From Thalassospira sp. MCCC 1A01148 (GTDB taxonomy: Bacteria > Pseudomonadota > Alphaproteobacteria > Rhodospirillales > Thalassospiraceae): a stretch of 64,000 nt of DNA. A program made the translations under genes and the position numbers. The stretch's first letter is position 1; each line of letters begins with the position of its first letter. The DNA is taken from the NCBI RefSeq assembly GCF_001613795.1, contig NZ_LPVZ01000019.1, forward strand, positions 186,001-250,000, in the 5' to 3' direction. Shown piece after piece: positions 7,283 through 16,823 of the stretch. The notes beneath the pieces are model-generated. The model saw nothing but the letters and a program-made list of their open reading frames with translations, made no database searches and was not told the origin of the DNA.

Positions 7283-9382
7283 TTACGACTGGCGATCGCC
7301 CTGGTTGATCAGGTCGGTCTGCCAGTGGATATCATGACAGGGCATTTCGCCCGGACGGGCAAAGAAATAGCCCTGACAGGCATCGACCCCCATCGCCATG
7401 AGTTCGGCGCGCTGATAGCTGGTTTCGATCCCCTCGGCGATGACCTTTAGACCGAAACGATGCGCAATCAGGATCGCGGCCTCGATCACCACACGGGCAT
7501 TTTCATCCATGGCAAGAATGAAAGACTTGTCGATCTTGACTGCATCTACATGAATTTCATGCAGGCGCGACAGGGAAGAGTACCCGGTTCCGAAATCATC
7601 GATAAAGATTTCAATGCCCATGGCGTGGAGCTGATCAAGCACGGTGGCGATCTGTGTCGTCTGGCGTTTTTCGAAAATTGACTCTGTGACTTCAAGCGCA
7701 AGTCGTTCCGCAGGCAGGCCCGTCTCTTTTAGAATGCGCGACACCATATCGGCAAAATTCGGCATTACGATCTGGCGTATCGAGACGTTAATCGCGATTT
7801 TCGTGGTCGCAGGGATTTCAGGATGATCCTGAAGAGCCTGACAGGCTTGGCGCATGCACCATTGCCCGATATCAACGATTAGCGCGCTTTCCTCGGCAAT
7901 CGGGATAAATTCATCAGGCGACACCGGACCAAGGGTCTCGCTGTTCCACCGCAAGAGCGCCTCATATGCGGTAATTTCGCCCGTGACGGCATCAATGACC
8001 GGCTGATAATGGATATTGAACTCGTCAGCGCTCATGGCGCGACGCAGCGCCTGTGTCACACTTAGACGGCGTTCCTGTTCGGTCAGCAGCATTTTGTCAT
8101 AGTTGTGCACACTGCCCCGTCCTGACCGCTTGACCTCTGCTGCGGCAAGGTCGGCCCAATGGATCAGTTCCGCTATCGACGGGTTGCGACCAGACGAAAA
8201 GGCAACGCCAGTGCTAAAACCGACATGAAGCGTATGACCGACGATATTGATCGGCTGGCTGACAGCCTGCTGCGCCAGCTCGACGGTGTCCTCGACCAGA
8301 GGATGAAGCTCATGATGGGGGGCTGCCAAAACGATAAGAAACTCGTCCCCGCCCCACCGGCCCAGTGCGTGCTGTTGACCAACACATTCACCAAGCCGCA
8401 TGCTGACAGCACGCAGGACTTCGTCCCCGATCGCGTGGCTCAGGCCATCATTGATTTGCTTGAAGCGATCCAGATCTATGAACAGCACCGCGTAATCAAG
8501 CAATGGGTCTGATCTTTTTCTGTTTTCAAACCACGCGACAATCCCATCGCGATTATAGACCCCCGTCAGGGCATCATGTTCGACCAGGTCGCGCAGCTCT
8601 TCTGTGCGCTGCTCGACACGCGCTTCAAGCGTTGCATTCCAGTCTTCGGTAACGCGGTTCTTCTGCTTAAGGTCCTCGATCAGTTCCTGATTCTGGTGTT
8701 TCAGCACGAAGGATTTGAAAAGGACCGCGTGGTTATTGCGATGGGTCACCAGCATCACAAGCAGGAACACCAGCACCAGCGCAGCGAGGATGTAACTCGC
8801 ATCCTCCATTACCATCAAGATCACTGCAGGCGGCAACAGCAACGCACAGAGATAAAGTCGCCCGACCAGAAACACCGGGGCGAGAATGCCGGTCGCACCA
8901 CCAGCCATACCAGCGATGATGATCATGGTCAGGAACTGGCTTTCGCCACGTACGGTGGGAATTACGGTCAGTCCGACGACAGACCACAAAAGGCCTGTGA
9001 AAATTACGCCCGCCTGATAGCGAAACCGCCATTTCCGTAACAATGCATCCGATAATTCAGTGAAATTTTCACGGACCAGCCAATACAGATAGCCGCCCCA
9101 GAGGCGAAAGCCGCATACAACTGTCACGACCAGCAACCAGATTACCGTGCCCCGGGAAAGATCACCCCGTAACCAGAACATCACAACCAGACTGGCACTT
9201 GCGGCCAGATTGACCAGAACGTTCGCCCAATTGTTGCGATATGCCAAATCAAGCAAGTCGCGCCGAACCTTGCCAGTCAATTCTTCGTCGGCATGCAGTC
9301 CTATGCCCGGGTCGAGAACGCGTTTACCGATCCTCCTGACCAAGCCAGCGTTGTTTTCCATCTGGTCTTGCGCCTCTGACAT
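7283..9382 (-). CDS. Membrane-bound GGDEF-EAL cyclic-di-GMP enzyme
   Basis: Bifunctional-type c-di-GMP protein of 699 aa. Residues about 53-213 hold roughly six transmembrane helices forming an N-terminal membrane sensor. A short coiled-coil (about 225-265) leads to a GGDEF domain with an intact GGDEF motif at 344-348. An EAL domain follows with EAL at 474-476, LEVTES near 565, DDFGTGYSSL at 595-604 and EGIET-QGYFFARP near the end, so the phosphodiesterase residues are present. The inhibitory RxxD site expected five residues before GGDEF is absent (GQQH there). Both activities look possible; which dominates cannot be read from sequence. It appears monocistronic. Confidence 0.93.
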   Translation of the reverse strand: MSEAQDQMENNAGLVRRIGKRVLDPGIGLHADEELTGKVRRDLLDLAYRNNWANVLVNLAASASLVVMFWLRGDLSRGTVIWLLVVTVVCGFRLWGGYLYWLVRENFTELSDALLRKWRFRYQAGVIFTGLLWSVVGLTVIPTVRGESQFLTMIIIAGMAGGATGILAPVFLVGRLYLCALLLPPAVILMVMEDASYILAALVLVFLLVMLVTHRNNHAVLFKSFVLKHQNQELIEDLKQKNRVTEDWNATLEARVEQRTEELRDLVEHDALTGVYNRDGIVAWFENRKRSDPLLDYAVLFIDLDRFKQINDGLSHAIGDEVLRAVSMRLGECVGQQHALGRWGGDEFLIVLAAPHHELHPLVEDTVELAQQAVSQPINIVGHTLHVGFSTGVAFSSGRNPSIAELIHWADLAAAEVKRSGRGSVHNYDKMLLTEQERRLSVTQALRRAMSADEFNIHYQPVIDAVTGEITAYEALLRWNSETLGPVSPDEFIPIAEESALIVDIGQWCMRQACQALQDHPEIPATTKIAINVSIRQIVMPNFADMVSRILKETGLPAERLALEVTESIFEKRQTTQIATVLDQLHAMGIEIFIDDFGTGYSSLSRLHEIHVDAVKIDKSFILAMDENARVVIEAAILIAHRFGLKVIAEGIETSYQRAELMAMGVDACQGYFFARPGEMPCHDIHWQTDLINQGDRQS

Positions 9383-9485
9383 CGTCGTACGATTAGAATA
9401 TCCTATACGTAGGTACTAACACACGACAATGGGAATATGACAAAACTGCTATACTAGGCCGGGAAATCCCACAGGATAACTGCGA

Positions 9486-10325
9486 TCAGAATTGACCCGC
9501 GCGTTTGATAACGTCCGCCGGGGATAGCCCCTCTTCACGCATTGATCGAAGCGTCTTGGACTTGTCGCGCTTTGCAAAGCGTTTGCCATCCGGGCCCGTC
9601 AGAAGCCCGTGGTGATGATATTCCGGGACGGCATAGCCCAGCAATTCCTGCAATAGCCTATGCAGATGGCTGGCAAAGAACAGGTCTTCGCCGCGCGTGA
9701 CCAGTGTAATGCCCTGAAGGTCATCATCACAGGTGACCGAGATATGATAGCTGGTCGGTGTATCCTTGCGCGCCAGAACCACATCACCAAAGATTTCCGG
9801 GGTGGCGATCTGTTTGCCAGAAGCGCGGTCATACCATGTCAGCTCCTTGCCCACCCGTTTGATCGCAGCCCCCATATCAAGGCGGAGCGCGTAGCTTTGA
9901 CCTGCCGCAATGCGTTCCTGGCGTTGCGTTGGCGAACACTGCCGACAGGTCCCGGGATAAAGCGCACCATCGGGCCCATGCGGCGCATTACCAATGCGCG
10001 CGATTTCGGCCTGAATGTCCTTGCGGGTGCAAAAGCACGGATAGAGCAATTCCATGTCTGACAAGCGATCAAGCACCGCCTGATAGTCGGCAAAGTGATC
10101 GGATTGCACCCGGACCGGCGTTTCCCATTCAAGGCCAAGCCAGGCAAGGTCTTCGTAAATCGCATCAAGATATTCCGGACGACACCGGGTCTGGTCGATA
10201 TCTTCGATCCGCAAAAGAAAACGGCCATCCGGACCCGCCTGCCCCGCAGAAAACAGAGCAGAGGCCGCATGGCCGAGATGAAGATATCCGGTTGGGCTTG
10301 GTGCAAAGCGGGTGATGATACTCAT
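9486..10325 (-). CDS. gluQ: Glutamyl-Q tRNA(Asp) synthetase
   Basis: Charges glutamate onto queuosine at the wobble position of tRNA-Asp. It is a GluRS-like catalytic core without the anticodon-binding domain, and the 279-aa length is right for that. Visible signatures are FAPSPTGYLHLGH (HIGH-class motif, residues 7-19), RIEDIDQTR, a zinc-binding set (CFC and, later, CRQC) and KRFAKRDKSKTL (KMSKS-class loop). The ATG at the conserved MSIITRFAPSPTG is chosen over an upstream in-frame ATG inside cobT. It starts 19 nt after cobT ends, so it is the last gene of a cobS-cobT-gluQ run. Confidence 0.95.
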   Translation of the reverse strand: MSIITRFAPSPTGYLHLGHAASALFSAGQAGPDGRFLLRIEDIDQTRCRPEYLDAIYEDLAWLGLEWETPVRVQSDHFADYQAVLDRLSDMELLYPCFCTRKDIQAEIARIGNAPHGPDGALYPGTCRQCSPTQRQERIAAGQSYALRLDMGAAIKRVGKELTWYDRASGKQIATPEIFGDVVLARKDTPTSYHISVTCDDDLQGITLVTRGEDLFFASHLHRLLQELLGYAVPEYHHHGLLTGPDGKRFAKRDKSKTLRSMREEGLSPADVIKRAGQF

Positions 10326-10344
10326 CCTCAATCCACCTTTGCCC

Positions 10345-12270
10345 TTACCAGCGGTCGCGATCGCCTGTGGCGTGATCACGGGCCTGCGCATTGTCGGCAG
10401 GAACATGGCGCATCGGACGTTTTGGCTGACGTGCGCCTTGTTCGTCAAACAGATCGGACAATTCGCGCAGCATGGTACCGCCGAGTTCTTCCGGATCGTT
10501 GATCGTCACCGCACGACGGTAATAGCGCGTCACGTCATGGCCAATACCGATGGCCAGAAGTTCGACCGGCGATCTGGTTTCGATCCATTCGATCACTTCG
10601 CGCAAATGGCGTTCCAGATAGTTTCCTGAATTGACCGAAAGGGTCGAATCATCGACGGGCGCGCCATCGGAAATCACCATCATGATCCGGCGTTGTTCCG
10701 TGCGACCCAAAAGACGTTCATGCGCCCAAAGCAGCGCTTCGCCGTCGATATTTTCCTTAAGCAGCCCTTCGCGCAGCATCAGACCAAGGTTCTTGCGTGC
10801 CCGACGCCATGGCGTATCCGCAGCCTTGTAGATGATGTGACGCAGATCGTTCAGACGACCGGGTTTTGGCGGCTTGCCAGCCTCGACCCAGCTTTCGCGG
10901 GACTGGCCACCTTTCCACTGACGGGTGGTGAAACCAAGAATTTCGACCTTAACGCCACAACGTTCCAGCGTGCGCGCCAGGATATCCGCCGAAAGGGCCG
11001 CAATCGTGATCGGACGCCCGCGCATGGAGCCGGAGTTATCAATCAGAAGCGTCACCACAGTATCGCGGAAATCGGTATCCTGTTCCTGCTTGAACGACAG
11101 CGAGGTTGACGGGGTTGATACGATGCGGGCCAGTTTTGCGGCATCAAGAATGCCTTCTTCAAGGTCGAAGTCCCAGCCACGGTTCTGCTGGGCCATCAGG
11201 CGGCGTTGCAGGCGGTTGGCAAGTTTGGAAACCACGTTCTGAAGGTTTGCCAGCTGCTTATCAAGCATCGCGCGCAGGCGCGCCAGTTCAAGGTTTTCAC
11301 ACAGATCATCTGCGGTGACGACTTCGTCATATTCGCGCGTGAATGGCTCATAGCCGCGCTCGACCGGTTCGTTACGACCGTCGAATTCCGGTTGCTCGCC
11401 GGGACCCGCAGGCTTTTCTTCCTGCGACATGGCTTCAAGCTGCTGGTCGTCGATGTCGCCTTCGCCAGCTTCGGCTTCTTCGGAACCGGCATCTTGCTGA
11501 TCATCACCACCATCAGGTTCGGAATCATCATTCTGGCCCTGCTGGCCGCCCTGACTTTCCATATCTTCCTGATCGGGATCGTTTTCGCCTTCTTTTTGCT
11601 CGTCATCCTCGCCTTCCTGTTCGGGCGGGGCATCGTCGAGGTCATCTTCAAGCGACAGGTGATCAAGCAGTTTGCGCATGCCGCGTGCGAAGGCGTCCTG
11701 ATCGTCGACCATGTCTCGCAGATCAGTCAGGTCAGCACCAGCATTTTCTTCGATATGCGCACGCCACTGATCAATCAGCGGACCTGCAGATTCCGGGGCT
11801 TTTTCACCGGTAAAGATTTCACGCGCCAGCATCCCGATCGCATCGGCGAACGGGGCATCGTCGCGCGATGTCACACGGTGATAGTTCTTGGTATGGCAAT
11901 CCTGTTCGGCATGTTCGCGCAGGTTCTTGCGCACACCGGGGAAATAACGCGATCCCACGGCTTCGACGCGTGCGGTTTCAAGCGCATCATAAACTGCCTG
12001 TGCCTCGGCCGTTTCGGGCATGCGCCTGGCGTGCAGGGCGGCATCATGATGGCGCATCTTAAGCGCCCAGCCATCGGCTACACCGCGCAGATCGGCGACC
12101 TCATCCTTTGGCATGGCCTGTTTGGGCATAGGCAAACGCACATGTTCGCCGTACCCGCCCGGACGCCCGCCTTTGACAAAGCCGACTTCCAGATCATTGC
12201 GCCCGGCAAGCGCACGAAACGTCGCTGCCGTGCCGCGCAAGAAGCCGGAAAGAGCCTCATCATTCTTCAT
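10345..12270 (-). CDS. cobT: Cobaltochelatase subunit CobT
   Basis: One of the two AAA+-like chaperone subunits that, with CobN, insert cobalt into hydrogenobyrinate a,c-diamide in aerobic B12 synthesis. The 641-aa product has an N-terminal helical part, a very acidic central linker (runs of Asp/Glu/Gln around residues 200-290), and a C-terminal von Willebrand A domain whose MIDAS begins [10 protein letters not shown]. The ATG is preferred because it gives an N-terminus like other CobT proteins; a GTG 48 nt upstream, 3 nt after the cobS stop, is the alternative. No cobN or other cobalamin gene is in the window, so the chelatase is split across the genome. Confidence 0.93.
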   Translation of the reverse strand: MKNDEALSGFLRGTAATFRALAGRNDLEVGFVKGGRPGGYGEHVRLPMPKQAMPKDEVADLRGVADGWALKMRHHDAALHARRMPETAEAQAVYDALETARVEAVGSRYFPGVRKNLREHAEQDCHTKNYHRVTSRDDAPFADAIGMLAREIFTGEKAPESAGPLIDQWRAHIEENAGADLTDLRDMVDDQDAFARGMRKLLDHLSLEDDLDDAPPEQEGEDDEQKEGENDPDQEDMESQGGQQGQNDDSEPDGGDDQQDAGSEEAEAGEGDIDDQQLEAMSQEEKPAGPGEQPEFDGRNEPVERGYEPFTREYDEVVTADDLCENLELARLRAMLDKQLANLQNVVSKLANRLQRRLMAQQNRGWDFDLEEGILDAAKLARIVSTPSTSLSFKQEQDTDFRDTVVTLLIDNSGSMRGRPITIAALSADILARTLERCGVKVEILGFTTRQWKGGQSRESWVEAGKPPKPGRLNDLRHIIYKAADTPWRRARKNLGLMLREGLLKENIDGEALLWAHERLLGRTEQRRIMMVISDGAPVDDSTLSVNSGNYLERHLREVIEWIETRSPVELLAIGIGHDVTRYYRRAVTINDPEELGGTMLRELSDLFDEQGARQPKRPMRHVPADNAQARDHATGDRDRW

Positions 12271-12321
12271 TGCACTACTCGCTTGTGGAACCAGTTCGCC
12301 AATCTGCTTGAGTGTCACGCC

Positions 12322-13329
12322 TTAGCGGACCATCACATTGATGGCTTCCTCGGGCAGCTCTTCACCAAAGCAACGCTGGTAATATTCCGCCAGAATCGGA
12401 CGTTCCACTTCATCGCAACGGTTCAGGAACGTTACGCGGAAGGCATAGGAAACGTCGCCAAAAATCTTGGCGTTTTCGGCAAGCGTAATCACGGTACGCG
12501 GGCTCATGACGGTCGAAATATCACCGGCCACAAAGCCCTGACGGGTCAGGTTGGCAAGGGCGACCATGGCTTCGATCTTCTGGCGGCCTTCGGCGTCATC
12601 GAACGCGGGAACCTTGGCGGCGATGATGTTGGTTTCATCCTCGACCGACAAGTAGTTCAGCGTTGCAATGATCGACCAGCGGTCCATCTGGGCCTGGTTG
12701 ATCTGCTGGGTACCATGATAAAGGCCCGTGGTATCGCCAAGACCAACAGTGTTGGACGTTGCAAACAGGCGGAAATGCGAGTGCGGATGGATCACCTTGT
12801 TCTGATCAAGCAAGGTCAGCTTGCCATCGACTTCAAGCACGCGCTGGATCACGAACATCACATCCGGGCGACCGGCATCATATTCATCAAACACCATCGC
12901 GACCGGGCGCTTAAGCGCCCAGGGCAAAATGCCTTCGCGGAATTCGGTGATCTGTTTGCCATCACGCAGGACAATCGCGTCCTTGCCGATCAGGTCAATA
13001 CGACTGATGTGGCTATCAAGGTTCACACGTACGCACGGCCAGTTGAGGCGCGCTGCCACCTGTTCGATATGGGTCGACTTACCGGTGCCGTGATAACCCT
13101 GGATCATCACGCGACGGTTATGGGCAAAGCCCGCCAGGATCGCCAGCGTGGTATCGCGGTCAAAGCGATAGGTCGGGTCAATTGCCGGCACATGTTCGCT
13201 GCCCTGACTAAAGGCCGGGACTTCCATATCAACGTCAATTCCGAACGTTTCACGCACGGAAAGGGTGGTATCGGGTGCATCAAGCGGGTGTTCAGCCGCT
13301 GCACCGCTCGCTTCGTAACCTTGGCTCAT
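12322..13329 (-). CDS. cobS: Cobaltochelatase subunit CobS
   Basis: AAA+ ATPase of the CobNST cobalt chelatase; it forms the motor ring with CobT. The 335-aa length is typical. The Walker A motif is GYHGTGKST and Walker B is AMVFDEYDAGRPD. Sensor 1 is in LFATSNTVGLGD, and an arginine-finger-type region is near DRWSIIATLNYL. The gene lies directly before cobT with about 50 nt between the chosen starts and stops, or 3 nt if cobT uses its upstream GTG. A 200-bp gap separates it from the J-domain gene, so it probably has its own promoter. Confidence 0.96.
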   Translation of the reverse strand: MSQGYEASGAAAEHPLDAPDTTLSVRETFGIDVDMEVPAFSQGSEHVPAIDPTYRFDRDTTLAILAGFAHNRRVMIQGYHGTGKSTHIEQVAARLNWPCVRVNLDSHISRIDLIGKDAIVLRDGKQITEFREGILPWALKRPVAMVFDEYDAGRPDVMFVIQRVLEVDGKLTLLDQNKVIHPHSHFRLFATSNTVGLGDTTGLYHGTQQINQAQMDRWSIIATLNYLSVEDETNIIAAKVPAFDDAEGRQKIEAMVALANLTRQGFVAGDISTVMSPRTVITLAENAKIFGDVSYAFRVTFLNRCDEVERPILAEYYQRCFGEELPEEAINVMVR

Positions 13330-13529
13330 AAGTACTCGCGCATTTTTCGGACCGGCGCTGGTGGCGCGGTCGTTTCATTAAACTTGCTCATTAATAGCGG
13401 TTATGACGCATCACACAAAGGGAAGATGCGCAAAAAATCTCTATTATCGCAAAAGGTTTGCTCGATAAGACATTCCCGGTACGCAAACTGCAACCAGATA
13501 GACCGGTTTTCATCGAAATTCGCAGAGAA

Positions 13530-14180
13530 TTACAGTGTTACCCTCGCTTCCAGGTCGCGAATATACCGTGTCAGCGATGTATAGGCCGCACTGATGCGTT
13601 TGAAGCGTTCCTCGGCAGCCTTGTCCCCGCCATTGGCATCCGGGTGATACTTCTTTGAAAGGGCCTTGTATTTGGCTTTCAGCTCGTCCCGGGTGAACGG
13701 CCAGCCAAGATCGAGGGTGGCCATGGCCTGTTGCTGCTCGGCTGGCATGCCCAGGGCACCGGCGCGACGCTGGGCATCTTCGCTTTTGCGCTTGCGTTCG
13801 GCCCTGGCCTTTTCTTCGGCACCGGGTCCATGGTGGGTTTGGGCACCGTCTTCGTTAAAGAAGCCGAACCCGTCCTTGAATTTGAAATTGAACGGTTTTT
13901 TCGAACCCCGGATATGACCGAACTGCCATGTCGGACGTTGCCAGTGGGTATCACGACGCACGTCGTTTTCAATGTCCTCGGCCTTCATGCCGGCATAATA
14001 GTTCCACGACTTGTTGTATTCGCGGACGTGCTCCAGACAGAACTTGTAATAGTCGCGCAACTTGCGATCCTTGGGCGCACGAAATTCCCCATGCCCGTCA
14101 CATTCCGGCCAGTCACATGATGGCAGAACGGGTTCGTCATGGTAGAGCGTCTTGCGCTTGTTGCGGTGTCCTCGGTTCAT
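13530..14180 (-). CDS. J-domain protein with N-terminal Cys/His cluster
   Basis: DnaJ-type cochaperone of 216 aa. The J domain is at the C-terminus (about residues 152-206) with helix II KAKYKALSKKYHPD, which contains the HPD triad needed to stimulate DnaK. The N-terminal third has a conserved CDWPECDGHGEFRAP segment and a later CLEHVREYNKSWNYY, probably one zinc site. It is followed by a charged low-complexity stretch. This inverted arrangement, with the J domain last, is typical of an alphaproteobacterial family encoded next to cobS. Its client is unknown. It is divergent from bolA across about 160 bp. Confidence 0.88.
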   Translation of the reverse strand: MNRGHRNKRKTLYHDEPVLPSCDWPECDGHGEFRAPKDRKLRDYYKFCLEHVREYNKSWNYYAGMKAEDIENDVRRDTHWQRPTWQFGHIRGSKKPFNFKFKDGFGFFNEDGAQTHHGPGAEEKARAERKRKSEDAQRRAGALGMPAEQQQAMATLDLGWPFTRDELKAKYKALSKKYHPDANGGDKAAEERFKRISAAYTSLTRYIRDLEARVTL

Positions 14181-14340
14181 TTGCGTCTATATGTTCTGAA
14201 AGTTCGCGACGCGCAATATCATAAGGGCGCTTTAAATGCGATAAAAGGCTTGAAAAACGGCCATCGCATGACAGAACTTGTCCGCACGCATCAGTTTCGC
14301 AGTGATCTGCGAACATCACCAGAAAACAGAGGCCCTTACA

Positions 14341-14625
14341 ATGCAGGTCGCCAATCAGATCCGAGACATCCTGACCGAACAATTCGCGCCGGTCGAACTT
14401 CAGATCAATGATGATTCATCCAAACATGCCGGTCATGCAGGGGCCGACCCGCGTGGCGAGTCCCATTTTTCCGTGCTTGTGGTATCTGACAAATTCGAAG
14501 GCGAGAACCGCGTCAATCGCCAGCGCATGGTTTATGGCGCGCTTGACGCGCTGTTAAAGGATCGCGTTCACGCGCTGGCCTTGAAAACCATGACACCGGA
14601 TGAATACAAAAAGCTGGCGGGCTGA
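14341..14625 (+). CDS. bolA: BolA-family protein
   Basis: Small stress and iron-homeostasis protein that partners monothiol glutaredoxins through a shared [2Fe-2S] cluster. The 94-aa product carries the HFSVLVVSDKFEGENRVNRQRMVY core, where the second Arg-x-Arg position reads RQR rather than RHR, and the invariant His in VHALALK. The start at MQVANQIRDIL with AGAGG upstream is preferred over an in-frame ATG 63 nt earlier, because family members begin here. Divergent from the J-domain gene. Confidence 0.9.
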   Translation: MQVANQIRDILTEQFAPVELQINDDSSKHAGHAGADPRGESHFSVLVVSDKFEGENRVNRQRMVYGALDALLKDRVHALALKTMTPDEYKKLAG

Positions 14626-14644
14626 TCGCCCAAACTTCACAGCG

Positions 14645-14668
14645 CCCGACAAACGTTCAGCTGTCGGG
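14645..14668 (-). terminator. Hairpin across the stop codon of the SBP-Cache gene
   Basis: CCCGACA at 14645-14651 pairs with TGTCGGG at 14662-14668. The hairpin spans the minus-strand stop codon and sits between two convergent genes. There is no good T-run, so it is a weak terminator candidate. Confidence 0.35.
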
Positions 14669-15994
14669 GCGAAGTGCGGCGGAAACGTTCAGCCCGACCG
14701 TCAGCGCCGCCATCGTCAGCCCCGTGTCCGGATCAACAACCGGCACGGTGATTTGCGACAGGAATGTGCGGGTTGAGGCATCATACCAGATATCAGCAAT
14801 AAGGGCCTGATCTCTATTGATGCTTTCGATCATCTGGAATTGGGCTTCGTCGCTCTGATCAAAGTCGGATGTCAGGCGGCTCATACCGATGATCTGACCG
14901 TGCACGTCAAAGACAAAGGCCTCTGCCACCTGATTGCCCACGCTTGACTGAAAACGACGCAGATGTTCCGACAGGTCATTTCGAAGAATCTCGGCTGCGG
15001 TGTCGCTTGATTGTCCGCTTCGCGCAAGCGCCTTCCATTCTGCATCGATCAGGTGTTTCTGATCTTCTTTTGGCTGCTTGGCCCCGGCAAGCTGGTCCTG
15101 TACGTGGGCCACAAGTTCTGGTGAACTTGCGAACTGACGAACGGTGGGCAGTTGCGTCTGTTCGATGGCATCGCGTTCCCAAGGCTCAAGACGCATCGGG
15201 CGGGTTTCACAAAACTCAAGAACTGCATTCAGCTTATCAAGGATATCAGGAAAAGCCGCGACATAGCTGTTGGAGAAATAAACCACCAACGGTGCATAGC
15301 GTTCGAACTGCACCGTAAATTTATCTGCCCCCATCCCAAGTTCATTGCGGGCAATTTCAAAACTGTTCTTGTCAACAAGGGCGTACTCAACACGACCGGC
15401 CGCGACCTGACCGACAAGCGACGCAATCGAGGGAACCCGCATCACGTCCGTATAGCCCTGCTCGGTCAGCCATTCGGCCTCGTTCGAGCCAAGAATGGCT
15501 CCGACAGTGGTAAAATCGCCGGGCTTGGGACGCCGACTGACCCGCGGATCATCGGATTTAATTGCCGATGAGACCCACATCCATTTCTCAAGCGCCAGCG
15601 GATTTGTTGCCACCGCATATTCGTCCATGGTTTCACTTATGCGCGCCAGAAAGAACCCGTCCGCCCGGCCATTTCGAACCATTTCACGATTACGTTGGCG
15701 TGGAGCAATGGCAAAGCCATAGCCGACATCAATCCGCTCGAACACACAGTTCAGGACCGAGACGGAATATCCGCTCAGCATGCCGTTTTGCAGTTCCTGA
15801 TAAGGCGGATGCAGGTTTGTCTGCAAGATCAGGAAACCGTCCTGCGCATCATTGTCCGACGCCTGTGCCTTTGCGGTGTTGGCGATGCCAACCGTCACAA
15901 ACAAACAGACGACTACCGTTGCGACCATGCACAACAGATTACGTTGAACCCTGATTTCGTTATGGTTTCTGCAGTTTCCATCCCGGCGCAACAT
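14657..15994 (-). CDS. Exported solute-binding domain fused to a Cache-like sensor domain
   Basis: Predicted secreted protein of about 445 aa. A hydrophobic stretch (MVATVVVCLFVTVGIANTAKA) forms a signal peptide. Residues about 45-275 look like a type II periplasmic solute-binding domain of the polar amino-acid (SBP_bac_3) kind: LQTNLHPPYQE, then YSVSVLNCVFERI and later VEYALVDKNSF. The last 120 residues resemble a periplasmic Cache/PDC ligand-sensing domain (AEAFVFDVHGQIIGMSRLTSDFDQSDE). There is no transmembrane helix after it and no kinase, GGDEF or chemotaxis output domain. The start is uncertain: an in-frame ATG lies 63 nt upstream. No transporter genes are adjacent. Ligand and partner are unknown. 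Confidence 0.7.
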   Translation of the reverse strand: MLRRDGNCRNHNEIRVQRNLLCMVATVVVCLFVTVGIANTAKAQASDNDAQDGFLILQTNLHPPYQELQNGMLSGYSVSVLNCVFERIDVGYGFAIAPRQRNREMVRNGRADGFFLARISETMDEYAVATNPLALEKWMWVSSAIKSDDPRVSRRPKPGDFTTVGAILGSNEAEWLTEQGYTDVMRVPSIASLVGQVAAGRVEYALVDKNSFEIARNELGMGADKFTVQFERYAPLVVYFSNSYVAAFPDILDKLNAVLEFCETRPMRLEPWERDAIEQTQLPTVRQFASSPELVAHVQDQLAGAKQPKEDQKHLIDAEWKALARSGQSSDTAAEILRNDLSEHLRRFQSSVGNQVAEAFVFDVHGQIIGMSRLTSDFDQSDEAQFQMIESINRDQALIADIWYDASTRTFLSQITVPVVDPDTGLTMAALTVGLNVSAALRPDS

Positions 15995-16086
15995 GGTCAC
16001 GAACACCTGACAAAGACACGTTACGAATGGGATTGATATTGTACTGCAGGCGTGCACTTACAAGGCACAGCCATAGGGACCCCGGC

Positions 16087-16656
16087 CTAATCATCACCGG
16101 TATAGAAGTCCGGTGCGATGCGTTTCACGGCCGCCCCATCACTGCGCCAACCATGGCATGTATTGATCAAAGGATTGCGCCGTGGCGGCTTGTCGTCAGC
16201 CGCGTCGGGTGCTTCAAGGGATTCCCTGGCAAGAATTGGGAAAACTGTCTGAAAAGCCGTGGTCGCAACCGGCCCCATTAATTCATTAAGGTGTGTGCAG
16301 CCATGCACGCCACCAACCCTGTCACGGATTTGTTTGCGCAACCCCGGTCCCAACTTCAAACCAACCAGCTTGTCGTAATTTGGCGTAATCGCATCACACG
16401 CATGAAACGGGGCATAATCCGTCACCGCTTCGACCGCGCGGATAACAAGATCATCGCCAATGGTCACACGTATCCACATACCGTGCACCGGCTCACCCGC
16501 GGGAATTTCCCCCCGGTCATCATTGGAAAACGCGTATGTTTTGACGTCGGTGATATGACCTTCGATATCCCACAGGCCATCTTTGCGGCGGAACCCCTGA
16601 CAGGTCACCGTGCGGGTATGGATATGGTCACGTTCGGTGGGGCTGGACAATGGCAT
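16087..16656 (-). CDS. DUF2889 family protein
   Basis: Protein of 189 aa matching the DUF2889 family as I remember it: HTRTVTCQGFRRKDGLWDIEGHITDVK, then HGMWIRVTIGDDLVI, and GCTHLNELMGPVATTAFQT near the C-terminus. Function is unestablished; in other proteobacteria members often sit in fatty-acid, acyl-CoA or branched-chain amino-acid catabolic neighbourhoods (from memory). An excellent AAAGGAG ribosome site lies 10 nt upstream of the ATG and is fused to a palindromic operator-like element. Confidence 0.85.
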   Translation of the reverse strand: MPLSSPTERDHIHTRTVTCQGFRRKDGLWDIEGHITDVKTYAFSNDDRGEIPAGEPVHGMWIRVTIGDDLVIRAVEAVTDYAPFHACDAITPNYDKLVGLKLGPGLRKQIRDRVGGVHGCTHLNELMGPVATTAFQTVFPILARESLEAPDAADDKPPRRNPLINTCHGWRSDGAAVKRIAPDFYTGDD

Positions 16657-16669
16657 GGGAACTATCTCC

Positions 16670-16685
16670 TTTACGTAAACGTAAA
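16670..16685 (-). promoter_or_regulatory. LiuR-like (MerR-family) operator candidate
   Basis: TTTACGTAAACGTAAA is a near-palindrome (TTTACG-N4-CGTAAA) resembling the site described for LiuR, the MerR-family regulator of branched-chain amino-acid degradation. It lies 13 bp upstream of the DUF2889 start, and its last bases form part of the AAAGGAG ribosome-binding site. Identity of the regulator is inferred from the motif alone. Confidence 0.5.
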
Positions 16686-16823
16686 GACGTTCACGTGGGA
16701 ACTGTCAAGCAACAAAAATGCTCGACCATCCTTGCGACAGCCAAATTTGCACCCACACCGAAAGGCCCGGGGGAAGAATCCCCACAGGCTGATATCAGGC
16801 TGTTCTGCTGAGAACCGGGGTGT

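Noticed and set aside
11206-13584. A 792-codon open frame on the plus strand
   Set aside because: It lies opposite cobT and cobS, which have clear motifs in the other direction. It has no recognisable domain and is a product of the codon bias of those genes.
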